Below, piece by piece: positions 50,868-60,555 of a stretch of DNA of 64,000 bases. This DNA comes from Rikenellaceae bacterium (GTDB lineage: Bacteria > Bacteroidota > Bacteroidia > Bacteroidales > Rikenellaceae), in NCBI GenBank assembly GCA_015059925.1, contig SUZL01000002.1, forward strand, positions 1 through 64,000. Direction: 5' to 3'. Under the pieces are notes generated by a model. The model saw only the letters and a list, made by a program, of their open reading frames with translations, was not told where the DNA came from and made no database searches. The position numbers and the translations under genes were made by a program. Position 1 is the first letter of the stretch; every line of letters starts with the position of its first letter.

Positions 50868-53483
50868 ATGGAATCAAACAAAATCAGACAAGCATTTCTG
50901 GATTTCTTCCAGAGCAAGGGCCACACGATTGTGCCCTCGGCTCCTATGGTAGTGAAGGGAGACCCCACATTGATGTTTACCAATGCGGGTATGAATCAGT
51001 TTAAGGATATTTTTCTGGGCAACGCTCCGCGTCAGACTCCGCGCGCTGCCGACACGCAGAAGTGTCTGCGCGTATCGGGCAAGCACAACGACTTGGAAGA
51101 GGTAGGACACGATACCTACCACCACACGATGTTCGAGATGCTCGGCAACTGGTCTTTCGGCGACTACTTCAAGAAGGAGGCTATCGAGTGGGCTTGGGAG
51201 CTGCTGACCGAGGTTTACGGTCTGGACAAGAGCCGTATGTATGCCACCGTATTTGAGGGTTCAGAGGAGGATGGCGTTCCTTTCGACGAGGAGGCTTACA
51301 ACTATTGGAAGCAGTATCTGCCCGAGGATCACATCATCCGAGGCAACAAGCACGATAACTTCTGGGAGATGGGCGAGACAGGCCCCTGCGGTCCTTGTAG
51401 CGAGATTCACATTGACCTGCGCGATGACGACGAGATTGCCGTAAAGCCCGGTCGTGAGATGGTGAATATGAACCACCCGCTGGTTATCGAGATCTGGAAC
51501 CTCGTATTTATGCAGTTCAACCGCAAGGCTAACGGCGATTTGGAGCCCCTGCCCGCAAAGCACGTTGATACGGGTATGGGATTCGAGCGTCTGTGTATGG
51601 CTCTGCAGGGCAAGAAGTCGAACTACGATACCGACGTATTCCAGCCCACGATCGCTCGCATTGCCGCTATGGCAGGCAAGAAGTATGGCGAGGATGAGAA
51701 GGCTGACGTTGCAATGCGCGTTATCGCCGACCACCTGCGCGCCATCGCATTCTCGATCGCTGACGGACAGCTGCCTGCAAATGCAAAGGCAGGTTATGTG
51801 ATCCGCCGAATTCTGCGCCGCGCAGTACGTTACGGCTACACCTACCTCGGCTTCACCGAGCCTACGCTCTGCAAGCTGGTGCCCACGTTGGCCGACCAGA
51901 TGGGCCATCAGTTCCCCGAGCTGAAGAAGCAGCAGACACTGATCGAGCGCGTTATCGAGGAGGAGGAGGCTTCATTCCTGCGCACGTTGGCAACCGGCAT
52001 CAACCTTTTGGATCGCGTTATTGCGAAGGTTGGCAAGGGTGGCAAGATCGCCGGCAAGGATGCTTTCGAGCTTTACGATACATTCGGTTTCCCCATCGAC
52101 CTTACGGAGCTTATCGCTCGCGAGCAGGGTGTGGAGATCGACCTTGAGGGCTTCGAGAAGGAGCTACAGGCTCAGAAGGAGCGCTCGCGTAACGCTGCAG
52201 CACAGGATATTGACGACTGGCAGGAGGTTAAGGCTATCGAGCAGAGTGAGTTCATCGGCTACGACAACCTCACAGCCCCCATCCACATTGCGCGCTATCG
52301 CCGCGTAACGTCGAAGGGCAAGACTACATATCAGCTGGTGTTCGACCAGACGCCGTTCTACGGCAACTCGGGTGGTCAGATTGGCGACGTGGGTTACATC
52401 GCATCGGCTAACGAGAAGATCGACATCATCGCAACGGAGAAGGAGAACGGACTTATCATCCACGTTACCACCACGTTGCCCGAGAACGTCGAGGCAGAGT
52501 TTACGGCTGTCGTAGATACGGAGAAGCGTCAGGCTGCGGCCAACAACCACACCGCAACCCACCTCTTGGATCAGGCGCTGCGTGCGGTGCTGGGCACACA
52601 CGTCGAGCAGAAGGGTTCGATGGTTACACCTCAGGGCTTACGCTTTGACTTCTCTCACTTCCAGAAGGTTACACCCGAGGAGATCCGCAAGGTTGAGCGT
52701 ATGGTAAATCGCCTTATCCGCGAGAACCACCAGCTCGAGGAGAACCGCGAGGCTACGATGGATGAGGCCAACGCAATGGGTGCTATCGCGCTCTTCGGCG
52801 AAAAGTATGGCGACAAGGTGCGTGTTGTGAAGTTCGGCGACTCGGTTGAGTTGTGCGGTGGTACGCACACCTCGGCTACGGGTACGCTCGGTATGTTCAA
52901 GATCGTGAGCGAGAGCGCTATCTCGGCCGGTGTACGCCGTATCGAGGCCGTTACATCGGAGCGTGCCGAGGAGCTGCACTACGCCGTAGAGGATCAGATC
53001 CACACCATCGCAGAGCTTATGAACAACCCCAAGGTGGAGGTTGCCATCAAGAAGATGCTGGAGTCGAACGAGGCTCTGCAGCGCGAGATCGATCAGCTGC
53101 ACAAGGAGCAGGTCGATACGCTCGTCGAGAAGATCATCGCGGAGCGCAAGGCAGACGAGGCATTCGTCATCGCCCGCCAGATGCCCTACGGATCAAATAT
53201 GATTAAGGATTTGGCCTACGCTTTGCGTGCGAAGGTTAGCGACATCGTTTTGGTGTTGGGTGCTGTGAACGATGGCAAGCCCACGTTGGCAGTAATGCTC
53301 GGCGACGAGATCGTCGCAAAGGGCGTAGATGCAGGTGCCGTAGTTCGCGAGGCTGCCAAGCTGATGCAGGGTGGCGGCGGTGGCCAGAAGTTCTTCGCAA
53401 CGGCTGGCGGCAAGAACCCCGATGGTCTGCAGGCTGCAATCGACAAGGCGGTAGAGATTATTTTGTCAAAAATTAACGAATAA
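50868..53483 (+). CDS. alaS: Alanyl-tRNA synthetase
   Basis: Charges tRNA-Ala. 871 residues from the ATG at 50868 ([19 protein letters not shown]); the reading from 50808 adds 20 residues over the promoter. The class II aminoacylation core has [22 protein letters not shown] near 23-44, the editing domain keeps the zinc motifs HTATH and [10 protein letters not shown], and the C-terminal domain ends in the glycine-rich [14 protein letters not shown]. Followed 16 bp later by gpmI, probably one transcript. Confidence 0.98.
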   Translation: MESNKIRQAFLDFFQSKGHTIVPSAPMVVKGDPTLMFTNAGMNQFKDIFLGNAPRQTPRAADTQKCLRVSGKHNDLEEVGHDTYHHTMFEMLGNWSFGDYFKKEAIEWAWELLTEVYGLDKSRMYATVFEGSEEDGVPFDEEAYNYWKQYLPEDHIIRGNKHDNFWEMGETGPCGPCSEIHIDLRDDDEIAVKPGREMVNMNHPLVIEIWNLVFMQFNRKANGDLEPLPAKHVDTGMGFERLCMALQGKKSNYDTDVFQPTIARIAAMAGKKYGEDEKADVAMRVIADHLRAIAFSIADGQLPANAKAGYVIRRILRRAVRYGYTYLGFTEPTLCKLVPTLADQMGHQFPELKKQQTLIERVIEEEEASFLRTLATGINLLDRVIAKVGKGGKIAGKDAFELYDTFGFPIDLTELIAREQGVEIDLEGFEKELQAQKERSRNAAAQDIDDWQEVKAIEQSEFIGYDNLTAPIHIARYRRVTSKGKTTYQLVFDQTPFYGNSGGQIGDVGYIASANEKIDIIATEKENGLIIHVTTTLPENVEAEFTAVVDTEKRQAAANNHTATHLLDQALRAVLGTHVEQKGSMVTPQGLRFDFSHFQKVTPEEIRKVERMVNRLIRENHQLEENREATMDEANAMGAIALFGEKYGDKVRVVKFGDSVELCGGTHTSATGTLGMFKIVSESAISAGVRRIEAVTSERAEELHYAVEDQIHTIAELMNNPKVEVAIKKMLESNEALQREIDQLHKEQVDTLVEKIIAERKADEAFVIARQMPYGSNMIKDLAYALRAKVSDIVLVLGAVNDGKPTLAVMLGDEIVAKGVDAGAVVREAAKLMQGGGGGQKFFATAGGKNPDGLQAAIDKAVEIILSKINE

Positions 53484-53499
53484 AAATATTTATACAAAA

Positions 53500-55023
53500 A
53501 TGGACAAGAAAGTATTATTGATGATTCTCGATGGTTGGGGAATCGGTAACGGCACCAAGTCGGACGTTATCTCGATGATGCACCCCGCCTATATTTCGGC
53601 TATGACCGAGAAGTATCCCCACGCACAGTTGCGCACCGACGGCGAGAACGTAGGTCTGCCCAACGGTCAGATGGGTAACTCGGAGGTAGGCCACCTCAAT
53701 ATCGGTGCTGGCCGTGTGGTATATCAGGATCTGGTGAAGATCAACCGCGCGTGCGCCGACAACTCGATCTACCAGAACGAGGAGATCGTAAAGGCATTCG
53801 AGTACGCAAAGGCTAACGGTGCAAGCGTTCACCTGATGGGCCTTACCTCGGATGGTGGCGTACACTCTTCGATCGAGCACCTCTACAAGTTGTGCGAGAT
53901 CTCGGCTCACTACGGTATCGAGAACACCTTCGTACACTGCTTTATGGATGGCCGCGACACCGATCCCAAGAGCGGCAAGGGCTTCATCGCTGACGTGGAG
54001 GCTAACATCTCGAAGAGCGCAGGCCAGATCGCTTCGATCATCGGCCGTTACTACGCTATGGACCGCGACAAGCGCTGGGAGCGTGTGAAGGTTGCTTACG
54101 ATCTGTTGGTGAATGGCGTTGGCGAAGCCGCAACCGATATGGTGGAGGCTATGCAGCGCTCGTACGACGAGGGCGTAACCGACGAGTTCGTAAAGCCTAT
54201 CGTGCGCATCAATGCCGAGGGTGAGGTTGTAGGCCGCATCAAGCCCAACGACGTCGTTATCTTCTTCAACTACCGTAACGACCGCGCCAAGGAGATCACC
54301 ATCGTCCTCACGCAGGAGGATATGCCCGCTGAGGGTATGCACACGATGCCTCTGTACTACTGCTGTATGACTCCCTACGATGCCAAGTTCGAGGGCCTGC
54401 ACATCCTCTTCGACAAGGAGAACGTACGCAACACCATCGGCGAGTATGTCTCGTCGCTGGGTCTGTCGCAGTTGCGCATCGCCGAGACCGAGAAGTATGC
54501 TCACGTTACCTTCTTCCTCAATGGCGGCCGCGAGACCGAGTTCGAGAACGAGTCGCGCATTTTGGTGGCTTCACCCAAGGTTGCAACCTACGACTTGCAG
54601 CCCGAGATGAGCGCTTACGAGGTTAAGGATAAGTTGGTAGAGGCTTTGAACACGCAGAAGTTCGACTTCATCTGCCTGAACTTCGCTAATGGCGATATGG
54701 TTGGCCACACGGGTATCTACGAGGCTATCGAGAAGGCCGTTAAGGCAGTGGATGAGTGCGTTGCAGACGTAGTGGAGGCCGCTAAGGCTAACGGCTACGA
54801 GGTTGTGATGATCGCCGACCACGGTAATGCCGACAACGCTGTGAACGAGGATGGCTCGCCCAACACGGCTCACTCGCTCAACCCCGTGCCCATCGTAGTG
54901 GTGTCGGATCGCGTGAAGTCGGTTAAGGATGGTATCTTAGCTGACGTTGCTCCCACCGTACTGAAGCTGATGGGACTCAAGCAGCCTGCCGAAATGACCG
55001 GCGAGGCATTGGTTGAGATGTAA
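53500..55023 (+). CDS. gpmI: 2,3-bisphosphoglycerate-independent phosphoglycerate mutase
   Basis: Glycolytic mutase of the alkaline-phosphatase superfamily, 507 residues. D11 (MILDGWG) and the phosphorylated Ser61 ([14 protein letters not shown]) are present, as are [20 protein letters not shown] and the late metal motif IADHGNAD. Full length. Ends at a long hairpin terminator. Confidence 0.98.
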   Translation: MDKKVLLMILDGWGIGNGTKSDVISMMHPAYISAMTEKYPHAQLRTDGENVGLPNGQMGNSEVGHLNIGAGRVVYQDLVKINRACADNSIYQNEEIVKAFEYAKANGASVHLMGLTSDGGVHSSIEHLYKLCEISAHYGIENTFVHCFMDGRDTDPKSGKGFIADVEANISKSAGQIASIIGRYYAMDRDKRWERVKVAYDLLVNGVGEAATDMVEAMQRSYDEGVTDEFVKPIVRINAEGEVVGRIKPNDVVIFFNYRNDRAKEITIVLTQEDMPAEGMHTMPLYYCCMTPYDAKFEGLHILFDKENVRNTIGEYVSSLGLSQLRIAETEKYAHVTFFLNGGRETEFENESRILVASPKVATYDLQPEMSAYEVKDKLVEALNTQKFDFICLNFANGDMVGHTGIYEAIEKAVKAVDECVADVVEAAKANGYEVVMIADHGNADNAVNEDGSPNTAHSLNPVPIVVVSDRVKSVKDGILADVAPTVLKLMGLKQPAEMTGEALVEM

Positions 55024-55048
55024 TCGAGCAAATTTTTTCGTGATAAAG

Positions 55049-55088
55049 AGCACATTTTTCGCTTTATGGCGGAAAGTGTGCTTTTTTA
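55049..55088 (+). terminator. Rho-independent terminator
   Basis: AGCACA/TGTGCT outer stem and TTTTCGC/GCGGAAA inner stem, loop TTTAT-like, ending in six T. Confidence 0.82.
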
Positions 55089-55147
55089 TTGAAATAGTTA
55101 GTATATTTACATATAAATATATGTATAACCACGAAACACTACACACT

Positions 55148-55975
55148 ATGAAGAGACTGACTTTTATGCTAATTGCCCTATGCGCTTTTGTCGGCGCATC
55201 GGCACAAGGCTTCCGCCCGACTTATCAGGAGAAGGTTGTATATGAGGGCGAAGATGTTACGTTCCGCCAGATTGACGCCCACACGTGGGAGGGTAACGGC
55301 CGAATGATGGCCAACGAGACGCTCTACATCGTCGAGGGCGAGGATCGCGCGCTGCTGATCGATGCGGGCACCAACATCAAGGATCTGGATAAGATCGTAG
55401 CGGGAATCACATCGAAGCCCGTAACGCTGGTTGCTACGCACGTTCACCCCGACCACACGGGCGCATCGATCAACTACTTCAAGGAGATCTACATCAACGC
55501 TGCCGATATGGTCAATGTAAAGGAGATGATGGGCGACTACAAGGGCGAGATCAAGTATCTCGCGGACGGTGAGGTCATCGACCTCGGAGGTCGTCAGATT
55601 GAGGTGATCTTCACGCCCGGCCATACTCCCGGATCGACTACGTTTATCGACCGCGAGGCGCATTACGGCTTTAGTGGAGATGCTTTCGGATCGGGTAACC
55701 TGCTGCTTACCACCAACTTCTCGACTCTTGCACTGACGTGCCAGCGAATGAGCGAGTATATGCAGAAGAACAATATCACGAAGCTCTACCCGGGCCACTA
55801 TATGGGCTCGAACTGCGAGACGCTGAAGCGCGTGCAGGATATGTTGCAGATGAGCCGCGACGTTTTGGCCGGCAAGGTGGAGGGACGCAAGAACGAGCGC
55901 GGTATGCTCGGACTGGATCACGTTCTGACGATGCACGGCGTAAATATCAACTACGGAGCCGCACAGGTGAAGTAG
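55148..55975 (+). CDS. Exported MBL-fold hydrolase
   Basis: A 275-residue secreted protein (signal 1-19, ending ASAQ) with a metallo-beta-lactamase domain: THVHPDHTG, TPGHTPGST, the FSGDAFG ligand and a C-terminal YPGHYMG all present, so two metals can be bound. It is close to glyoxalase II/beta-lactamase-type hydrolases; substrate unknown. The ATG at 55148 gives the signal peptide, while the open frame from 55013 runs through the preceding terminator. Confidence 0.85.
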   Translation: MKRLTFMLIALCAFVGASAQGFRPTYQEKVVYEGEDVTFRQIDAHTWEGNGRMMANETLYIVEGEDRALLIDAGTNIKDLDKIVAGITSKPVTLVATHVHPDHTGASINYFKEIYINAADMVNVKEMMGDYKGEIKYLADGEVIDLGGRQIEVIFTPGHTPGSTTFIDREAHYGFSGDAFGSGNLLLTTNFSTLALTCQRMSEYMQKNNITKLYPGHYMGSNCETLKRVQDMLQMSRDVLAGKVEGRKNERGMLGLDHVLTMHGVNINYGAAQVK

Positions 55976-55987
55976 TTTTTCTGAGAG

Positions 55988-56028
55988 AAAATAGGCAGCC
56001 CCAAAAGTCTGGAGCTGCCTATTTTTTG
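55988..56028 (+). terminator. Rho-independent terminator, bidirectional
   Basis: AAATAGGCAGC/GCTGCCTATTT stem with T-tract, between converging genes. Confidence 0.88.
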
Positions 56029-56042
56029 TTACATATGCAGGG

Positions 56043-56666
56043 TTATGCTCGTAAATTATTGATTTCAAACTGCAGGTTATTGAGAAATCGTGCAGCGTGG
56101 GCACCATCCATTTGCGTATGGTGGAATTGGAACGAAATAGTCAATGTGGTCTTGAACCACGAACGTCTGTACTTACCCCAAATCAGAAAGGGGTTATTGA
56201 AGATTCCGCTATACATACCCACAGCCCCATCAATTTCGTACTGCGCTAAAGCTGACGTGCCGATTACCATACTCTCACAGGAGAGATCGTGATCCGTGCA
56301 ACTATCAGCAACCTGCTTCGTCAGACGCAGATAGTCGCTATTGAATTGATAAAGATCGCTACTAAAAGGGAGGTCGCACGAACTCACCTCGCCACTGCGG
56401 TTAGCAACAATCGTATTTACGGCAATATTGTCAAATTGCATCAACTTGTCGCCCACGGGCAACATATAAAACTCCTTCACTGAACTGGCCGCACGACCAA
56501 TACAATAGCACATTAGCATATTGAATTTGAGCCCTTTACGGCGACTGATTCTCACAAGACGCGACACATTGAGCTGTTTGAAGAATGTAACCATCGGCAT
56601 CGGTGCTTGCCGCCACATATCAAAGGCATAGGCACGAGTTGTCTCTTTCGGATTTATCTCTTTCAT
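56043..56666 (-). CDS. CatA-like O-acetyltransferase
   Basis: A 207-residue relative of chloramphenicol acetyltransferase. Catalytic His183 and the structural Asp187 are in HHTQMDG; FNMLMCYCIGRAA near 48-60 is also CAT-like. Many CatA-like proteins in gut Bacteroidetes have not been shown to confer resistance and some may acetylate other small molecules, so resistance should not be assumed. Monocistronic with its own promoter. Confidence 0.85.
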   Translation of the reverse strand: MKEINPKETTRAYAFDMWRQAPMPMVTFFKQLNVSRLVRISRRKGLKFNMLMCYCIGRAASSVKEFYMLPVGDKLMQFDNIAVNTIVANRSGEVSSCDLPFSSDLYQFNSDYLRLTKQVADSCTDHDLSCESMVIGTSALAQYEIDGAVGMYSGIFNNPFLIWGKYRRSWFKTTLTISFQFHHTQMDGAHAARFLNNLQFEINNLRA

Positions 56667-56692
56667 AGGTATTATGTGTTAAAAAAGGGGTG

Positions 56693-56723
56693 CAAAGGTA
56701 ATAAAAATCCGAAATAAATCACA
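56693..56723 (-). promoter_or_regulatory. Promoter of the CatA-like gene
   Basis: On the minus strand TGTG (56720-56723), 19-bp spacer and TACCTTTG (56693-56700): exact -7, three of four bases at -33. Confidence 0.65.
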
Positions 56724-56731
56724 TCCGATAC

Positions 56732-57664
56732 CTATTTTGCAGCTACATAATCGGCAATATTCTGCTCGATGCAGCCAATCAGTCGATCGATAGCCTCGAC
56801 GGGCGACCACGCATTATGCGGCGAGGCGAGCAGACGATAGGGATCCTTCAAGTGGTAGAGAGGCGATTCGCGCAACGGCTCCGAAGTAAAAACATCGAAC
56901 GCAGCACCGCGCAACTCGCCCGCATCGAGTGCCTCGGCAAGAGCCGCCTCATCGACAATACCTCCGCGCGCGACATTAATAAGGATGGCCGACTGCTTCA
57001 TCCGACTGAACTCATCGCGTCCGATAAGCGAACGGGTGCGATCGTTGAGCGGACAATGGATCGAAACCACATCCGACTCGCTTAACAATTCATTGAGGCT
57101 AACGCTCTTATACGCTTCATCTCGAGCAATACCAGAGGTAGAGAAATAACTCACCTCGCAACCAAAAGCCTCGGCCAGACGCGCCACCTCGCGGCCGATG
57201 TTACCCATACCTATCACACCCCAGCGCTTGCCACGAAGACCTGCCGTCGGGCGATCGAAGTTAAAGATTCGGGGCGATGAGGCATAGCGGCCCGACTTGA
57301 AATACTCGTCGTAATATACAACCTCGCGCAGCAACGCCAGAGCCGAGCCGATCGTAGTCTCGGCAACGGCATAGGTCGAGTAGCCGATAGCATTCTTCAC
57401 CAGAATCCCTCGCTCGGCGGCGGCATTCAAATCGATGTTGTTCATACCCGTCGCAGCCACGCAGATAAGGCGCAAGTGGGGTAGTTGGGCAATGATGTCG
57501 GCATCCAAAACGACCTTATTAGTAATCACAATCTCTGCATCTTTTGATCTTTCGACAACCTGCTCAGGCTGAGTCATATCATAACCTACATACTCGCCAT
57601 ACCGACGAATACCATCGAGATTGCGACCACAAACAGAATACTCATCCAAAAATACTATCTTCAT
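56732..57664 (-). CDS. D-2-hydroxyacid dehydrogenase
   Basis: A 310-residue NAD(P)-dependent dehydrogenase of the D-isomer type (hydroxypyruvate/glycerate/lactate class). Rossmann motif GMGNIG at 152-157; catalytic R233 (NVARGG), E262 (FTSEPL) and H283 (SPHNAW) are in place. The ATG at 57664 is used; an extended reading would begin at a TTG at 57673. It begins 19 bp after tcdA and is the last gene of a three-gene unit. Substrate not fixed by sequence. Confidence 0.9.
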   Translation of the reverse strand: MKIVFLDEYSVCGRNLDGIRRYGEYVGYDMTQPEQVVERSKDAEIVITNKVVLDADIIAQLPHLRLICVAATGMNNIDLNAAAERGILVKNAIGYSTYAVAETTIGSALALLREVVYYDEYFKSGRYASSPRIFNFDRPTAGLRGKRWGVIGMGNIGREVARLAEAFGCEVSYFSTSGIARDEAYKSVSLNELLSESDVVSIHCPLNDRTRSLIGRDEFSRMKQSAILINVARGGIVDEAALAEALDAGELRGAAFDVFTSEPLRESPLYHLKDPYRLLASPHNAWSPVEAIDRLIGCIEQNIADYVAAK

Positions 57665-57683
57665 ACGTTTCAATTATTTACAT

Positions 57684-58406
57684 TTACAACTCACCAATCA
57701 ATCCTCTCACCACAACCGAGGCACAGCCAATGCCGAAGAGCGCAGGAATATAGGATATAGTACCCGTATTTGACTTTTTATTTTGCTCTTCGCAAAGGAT
57801 CATCGCCCCCTCACGCACAGGCTCAGCCGAAAAGACCGCGTGGAAACCCGTACGGATTCCGATTTTGTGCAGTCGCTTGCGGAGCATATGCGCCAAAGGA
57901 CAGTGGTGTGTGCGCGCAATATCGCAAATCTCCATCCGCGTGGGATCGGTCTTTGCTCCCGCGCCCATCGAACTCACAAGCGGAACACCGCGATCGAGTG
58001 CGCCCTTGATTAGTGCCAGCTTGGGCGAAAGGGTATCTATCGCATCGACCACATAGTCAAACTTCGCAGAGTCGAGCAGAGCGTCGGTCTCGTCGTCCTT
58101 GATAAAACGGTTCACGACAGTGAGTTCGAGCTCGGGATTTATATCGCGCAGACGCTCGGCCATAAGCTCCGATTTCTCGCGCCCAATGGTCGAGTGGAGC
58201 GCTATGAGCTGGCGATTTATGTTCGTCGGCGAGACCACGTCGGCATCGGCAATGGTCATTCGACCAACGCCCGCACGCGCAATCATCTCGGCAGCATAAG
58301 CACCCACGCCACCCAGCCCGACAACCAGCACATTCGAGCGTCGCAGAAGCTCCAGCTTCTCATCACCCAAAAGTAGAGATGTTCGCTCTAACCAATTACA
58401 ATCCAT
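57684..58406 (-). CDS. tcdA: tRNA threonylcarbamoyladenosine dehydratase
   Basis: ThiF/E1-like ATP-dependent enzyme that forms cyclic t6A in tRNAs reading ANN codons. 240 residues with the nucleotide-binding VVGLGGVGAYAAEMIARAGVG near 28-48, DADVVSPTNINRQ, DAIDTLSPK and a C-terminal NTGTISYIPALFGI, all as in TcdA/CsdL. Its start overlaps the stop of the TatD-like gene by 1 bp. Confidence 0.93.
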   Translation of the reverse strand: MDCNWLERTSLLLGDEKLELLRRSNVLVVGLGGVGAYAAEMIARAGVGRMTIADADVVSPTNINRQLIALHSTIGREKSELMAERLRDINPELELTVVNRFIKDDETDALLDSAKFDYVVDAIDTLSPKLALIKGALDRGVPLVSSMGAGAKTDPTRMEICDIARTHHCPLAHMLRKRLHKIGIRTGFHAVFSAEPVREGAMILCEEQNKKSNTGTISYIPALFGIGCASVVVRGLIGEL

Positions 58407-58984
58407 TATTTTATCTCAAATATCTTTTTATAGTTTTCCTCCAACTTTTCTTTCAGTTCCGCCAATCCGACACCACGCATTTGGGCCACACGCTCATACA
58501 CCTGCTCAATGCTTACGTCGCTCTCATCAGTCTCGGCAAAGAGTCTGTCGAGCGACATAGATCGCAACGCCTCGATGGTCTTTGGCGAGCGAAAAGCGCC
58601 GACACCAAACGAGAGATAATACCCCTTCGCAACCGCCCGCTCGGCCTGCTGCACCGAGCCGATAAAACCGTGAAAAATGACGGTTCGCAGCTCATACTCC
58701 GAGAGTATCTTCATCATCGGCTCAAAGGCCCTTACGCAGTGCAGCACAACGGGCAGCCGACGCTGCTCGGCTACAGCCAGTTGCTCGCGCAGCACACGCT
58801 CCTGCACATCGCGTTCAACCCCGCACGCATAGTCCAAACCTATCTCGCCGATGGCCACCGCACGCTCCAGCGACAGATAGTCGAAACGCTGCTCCGCAGC
58901 TCGCCACGGATGCACTCCGACAGCCTGCGGCTCGATGTGGCGGAGGGTCGGGTGGTGGGTGTGAATATCGACATAACGGCTCAT
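58406..58984 (-). CDS. Short TatD-like metal-dependent hydrolase
   Basis: A 192-residue amidohydrolase-fold protein of the TatD family; usual members have about 255-265 residues. The metal ligands are kept: H8 and H10 (DIHTH), E47 (GEIGLDY), H82 (VVLHC), H105 (IFHGF) and D153 (AETDES), so activity is likely, as DNase or on another phosphoester. The ATG at 58984 fits the family start; the longer frame from 59170 adds 62 residues of low-quality sequence and runs over the promoter. First gene of the unit with tcdA and a dehydrogenase. Confidence 0.87.
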   Translation of the reverse strand: MSRYVDIHTHHPTLRHIEPQAVGVHPWRAAEQRFDYLSLERAVAIGEIGLDYACGVERDVQERVLREQLAVAEQRRLPVVLHCVRAFEPMMKILSEYELRTVIFHGFIGSVQQAERAVAKGYYLSFGVGAFRSPKTIEALRSMSLDRLFAETDESDVSIEQVYERVAQMRGVGLAELKEKLEENYKKIFEIK

Positions 58985-58992
58985 TGGCAGGC

Positions 58993-59011
58993 TACATTTG
59001 CTACAAATGTA
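58993..59011. repeat. Symmetric 19-bp inverted repeat of two -7 boxes
   Basis: TACATTTG-CTA-CAAATGTA: a perfect 8-3-8 inverted repeat. The right arm, read on the minus strand, is an exact -7 element 20 bp before the TatD-like ATG; the left arm is an exact -7 element on the plus strand, about 200 bp before nqrA. May be two promoter boxes, an operator, or both. Confidence 0.55.
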
Positions 59012-59083
59012 TGAAAAATTACGAAAATTTGCTGCCAAAACGAAATAATAGCTCAAATAGTATAGAAAAGTGCAAAAAAAATC

Positions 59084-59197
59084 GTATCTTCGTGCGCGTT
59101 TTATGGGGTTTTTGAGCCCAAGCCCCGCAAACGAATTAACCGAGAGAGATAAACAACAAATTATACTCACAAAATTTATTCATTTAATAACAAATCT
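59084..59197 (+). promoter_or_regulatory. Probable leader of the nqr operon
   Basis: TATCTTCG (59085-59092) is one base from the -7 consensus and leaves a leader of about 100 nt before nqrA. The leader contains GGGG (59105-59108) and CCCC (59122-59125) arms that could form a hairpin. No known riboswitch is recognised. Confidence 0.35.
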
Positions 59198-60553
59198 ATG
59201 TCGAAAATCATTAAACTACGGAAAGGTCTCGACATCAATCTTCAGGGACAGGCTGCCGAGGTAACGGTTGACGCACCGTTGGCCAGCGAGTATGCCGTTT
59301 CGCCTCTGGATTTTGAGAACGTAACTCCGAAGCTGTTGGTGAAGGTGGGCGACAAGGTGAAGGCTGGTACGCCGTTGTTCTTCGATAAGAACAATACCCG
59401 CGTACTCTATTGTTCACCCGTCAGCGGTACCGTTTCGGCTGTTAATCGTGGCGAGAAGCGTAAGATTCTCAACGTTACGATTGCTGCCGACAAGGAGCAG
59501 GTTTCTGAGGAGTTTGCAGTTCTCGATCTGAAGAAGGCAAGCCGCGAGGATGTTATCGAGATGTTGCTCAAGTCAGGTTTGTGGACTACAATCCTGCAGC
59601 GCCCCTACGGTATTGTTGCAAACCCCGCCGATCAGCCCAAGGCTGTATTTGTGTCGGCGTTTGATTCGGCTCCGCTCGCGCCCAATATGAACTACGTTCT
59701 GAAGGGTGAGCAGCAGAACTTGCAGAAGGGTATGGAGGTGCTGGCAAAGTTGGCCGGTGGCAATGTAAACCTCTCGGTTCGTGCTAAAGCAGAGGGTGAG
59801 ATGCCCGCGCTTAAGAACGTAACACTCCACACCTTCGAGGGTAAGCACCCCGTTGGCAATGTGGGCGTACAGATCCACCACATCAACCCCATCTCTAAGG
59901 GCGAGATCGTGTGGACGGTAAACATTCAGGACGTGGCGGCAATCGGCCGTCTGTTCTCAACCGGCAAGGTTGATCTGCACAAGGTCGTAGCGCTGACCGG
60001 TAGCGAGGTCGAGAAGCCTCAGTACTACCGCATCATCAGCGGCGCACCCGTTGCATCGGTTGTAGCAGGCCAGATCAAGAAGCAGACCGAGGGCGACTCG
60101 GTTCGTATCATCTCGGGTAACGTACTCACGGGTAAGAAGGTTGCCGAGGATGGCTTCATCACCGCTACCGCATCGCAGATTACCATCATCCCCGAGGGCG
60201 ACAAGTATGAGTTGTTCGGCTGGATCGCTCCCCGATTTGGCAAGTTCTCTGTATCGCGTTCATACTTCTCTTGGCTCTGCCCGAAGAAGCAGTACAAGCT
60301 TGACACCAACCTCAATGGTGGCGTTCGTCCGTTCGTCGTAACGGGTCTGTTCGAGGAGTATCTGCCTATGGATATCTATCCGATGTATCTTTTCAAGGCT
60401 ATCGTAGCAAACGATATCGACAAGATGGAGAATCTCGGTATCTACGAGATCGTCGAGGAGGACGTTGCTCTGTGCGAGTTCGTCGATCCCTCGAAGACCG
60501 AGATCCAGCAGTTGGTTCGTGACGGTATTAACTTAATGATTAAGGAGTGTTAG
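59198..60553 (+). CDS. nqrA: Na+-NQR subunit A
   Basis: Peripheral subunit A of the sodium-pumping NADH:quinone oxidoreductase, the main respiratory entry point in Bacteroidales. 451 residues, no membrane segment, starting SKIIKLRKGLDINLQG as in NqrA, with TPLFFDKNNTRVLYCSPVSG near 65-84 and WLCPKKQYKLDTN near 365-377. Ubiquinone/menaquinone binding lies at the NqrA/NqrB interface in known complexes. First of six genes with gaps of 2-20 bp. Confidence 0.97.
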   Translation: MSKIIKLRKGLDINLQGQAAEVTVDAPLASEYAVSPLDFENVTPKLLVKVGDKVKAGTPLFFDKNNTRVLYCSPVSGTVSAVNRGEKRKILNVTIAADKEQVSEEFAVLDLKKASREDVIEMLLKSGLWTTILQRPYGIVANPADQPKAVFVSAFDSAPLAPNMNYVLKGEQQNLQKGMEVLAKLAGGNVNLSVRAKAEGEMPALKNVTLHTFEGKHPVGNVGVQIHHINPISKGEIVWTVNIQDVAAIGRLFSTGKVDLHKVVALTGSEVEKPQYYRIISGAPVASVVAGQIKKQTEGDSVRIISGNVLTGKKVAEDGFITATASQITIIPEGDKYELFGWIAPRFGKFSVSRSYFSWLCPKKQYKLDTNLNGGVRPFVVTGLFEEYLPMDIYPMYLFKAIVANDIDKMENLGIYEIVEEDVALCEFVDPSKTEIQQLVRDGINLMIKEC

Positions 60554-60555
60554 TT

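Noticed and set aside
56043..56666. Chloramphenicol resistance gene
   Set aside because: The fold and catalytic His are CAT-like, but CatA-like proteins are often not resistance enzymes and no mobile element surrounds it.
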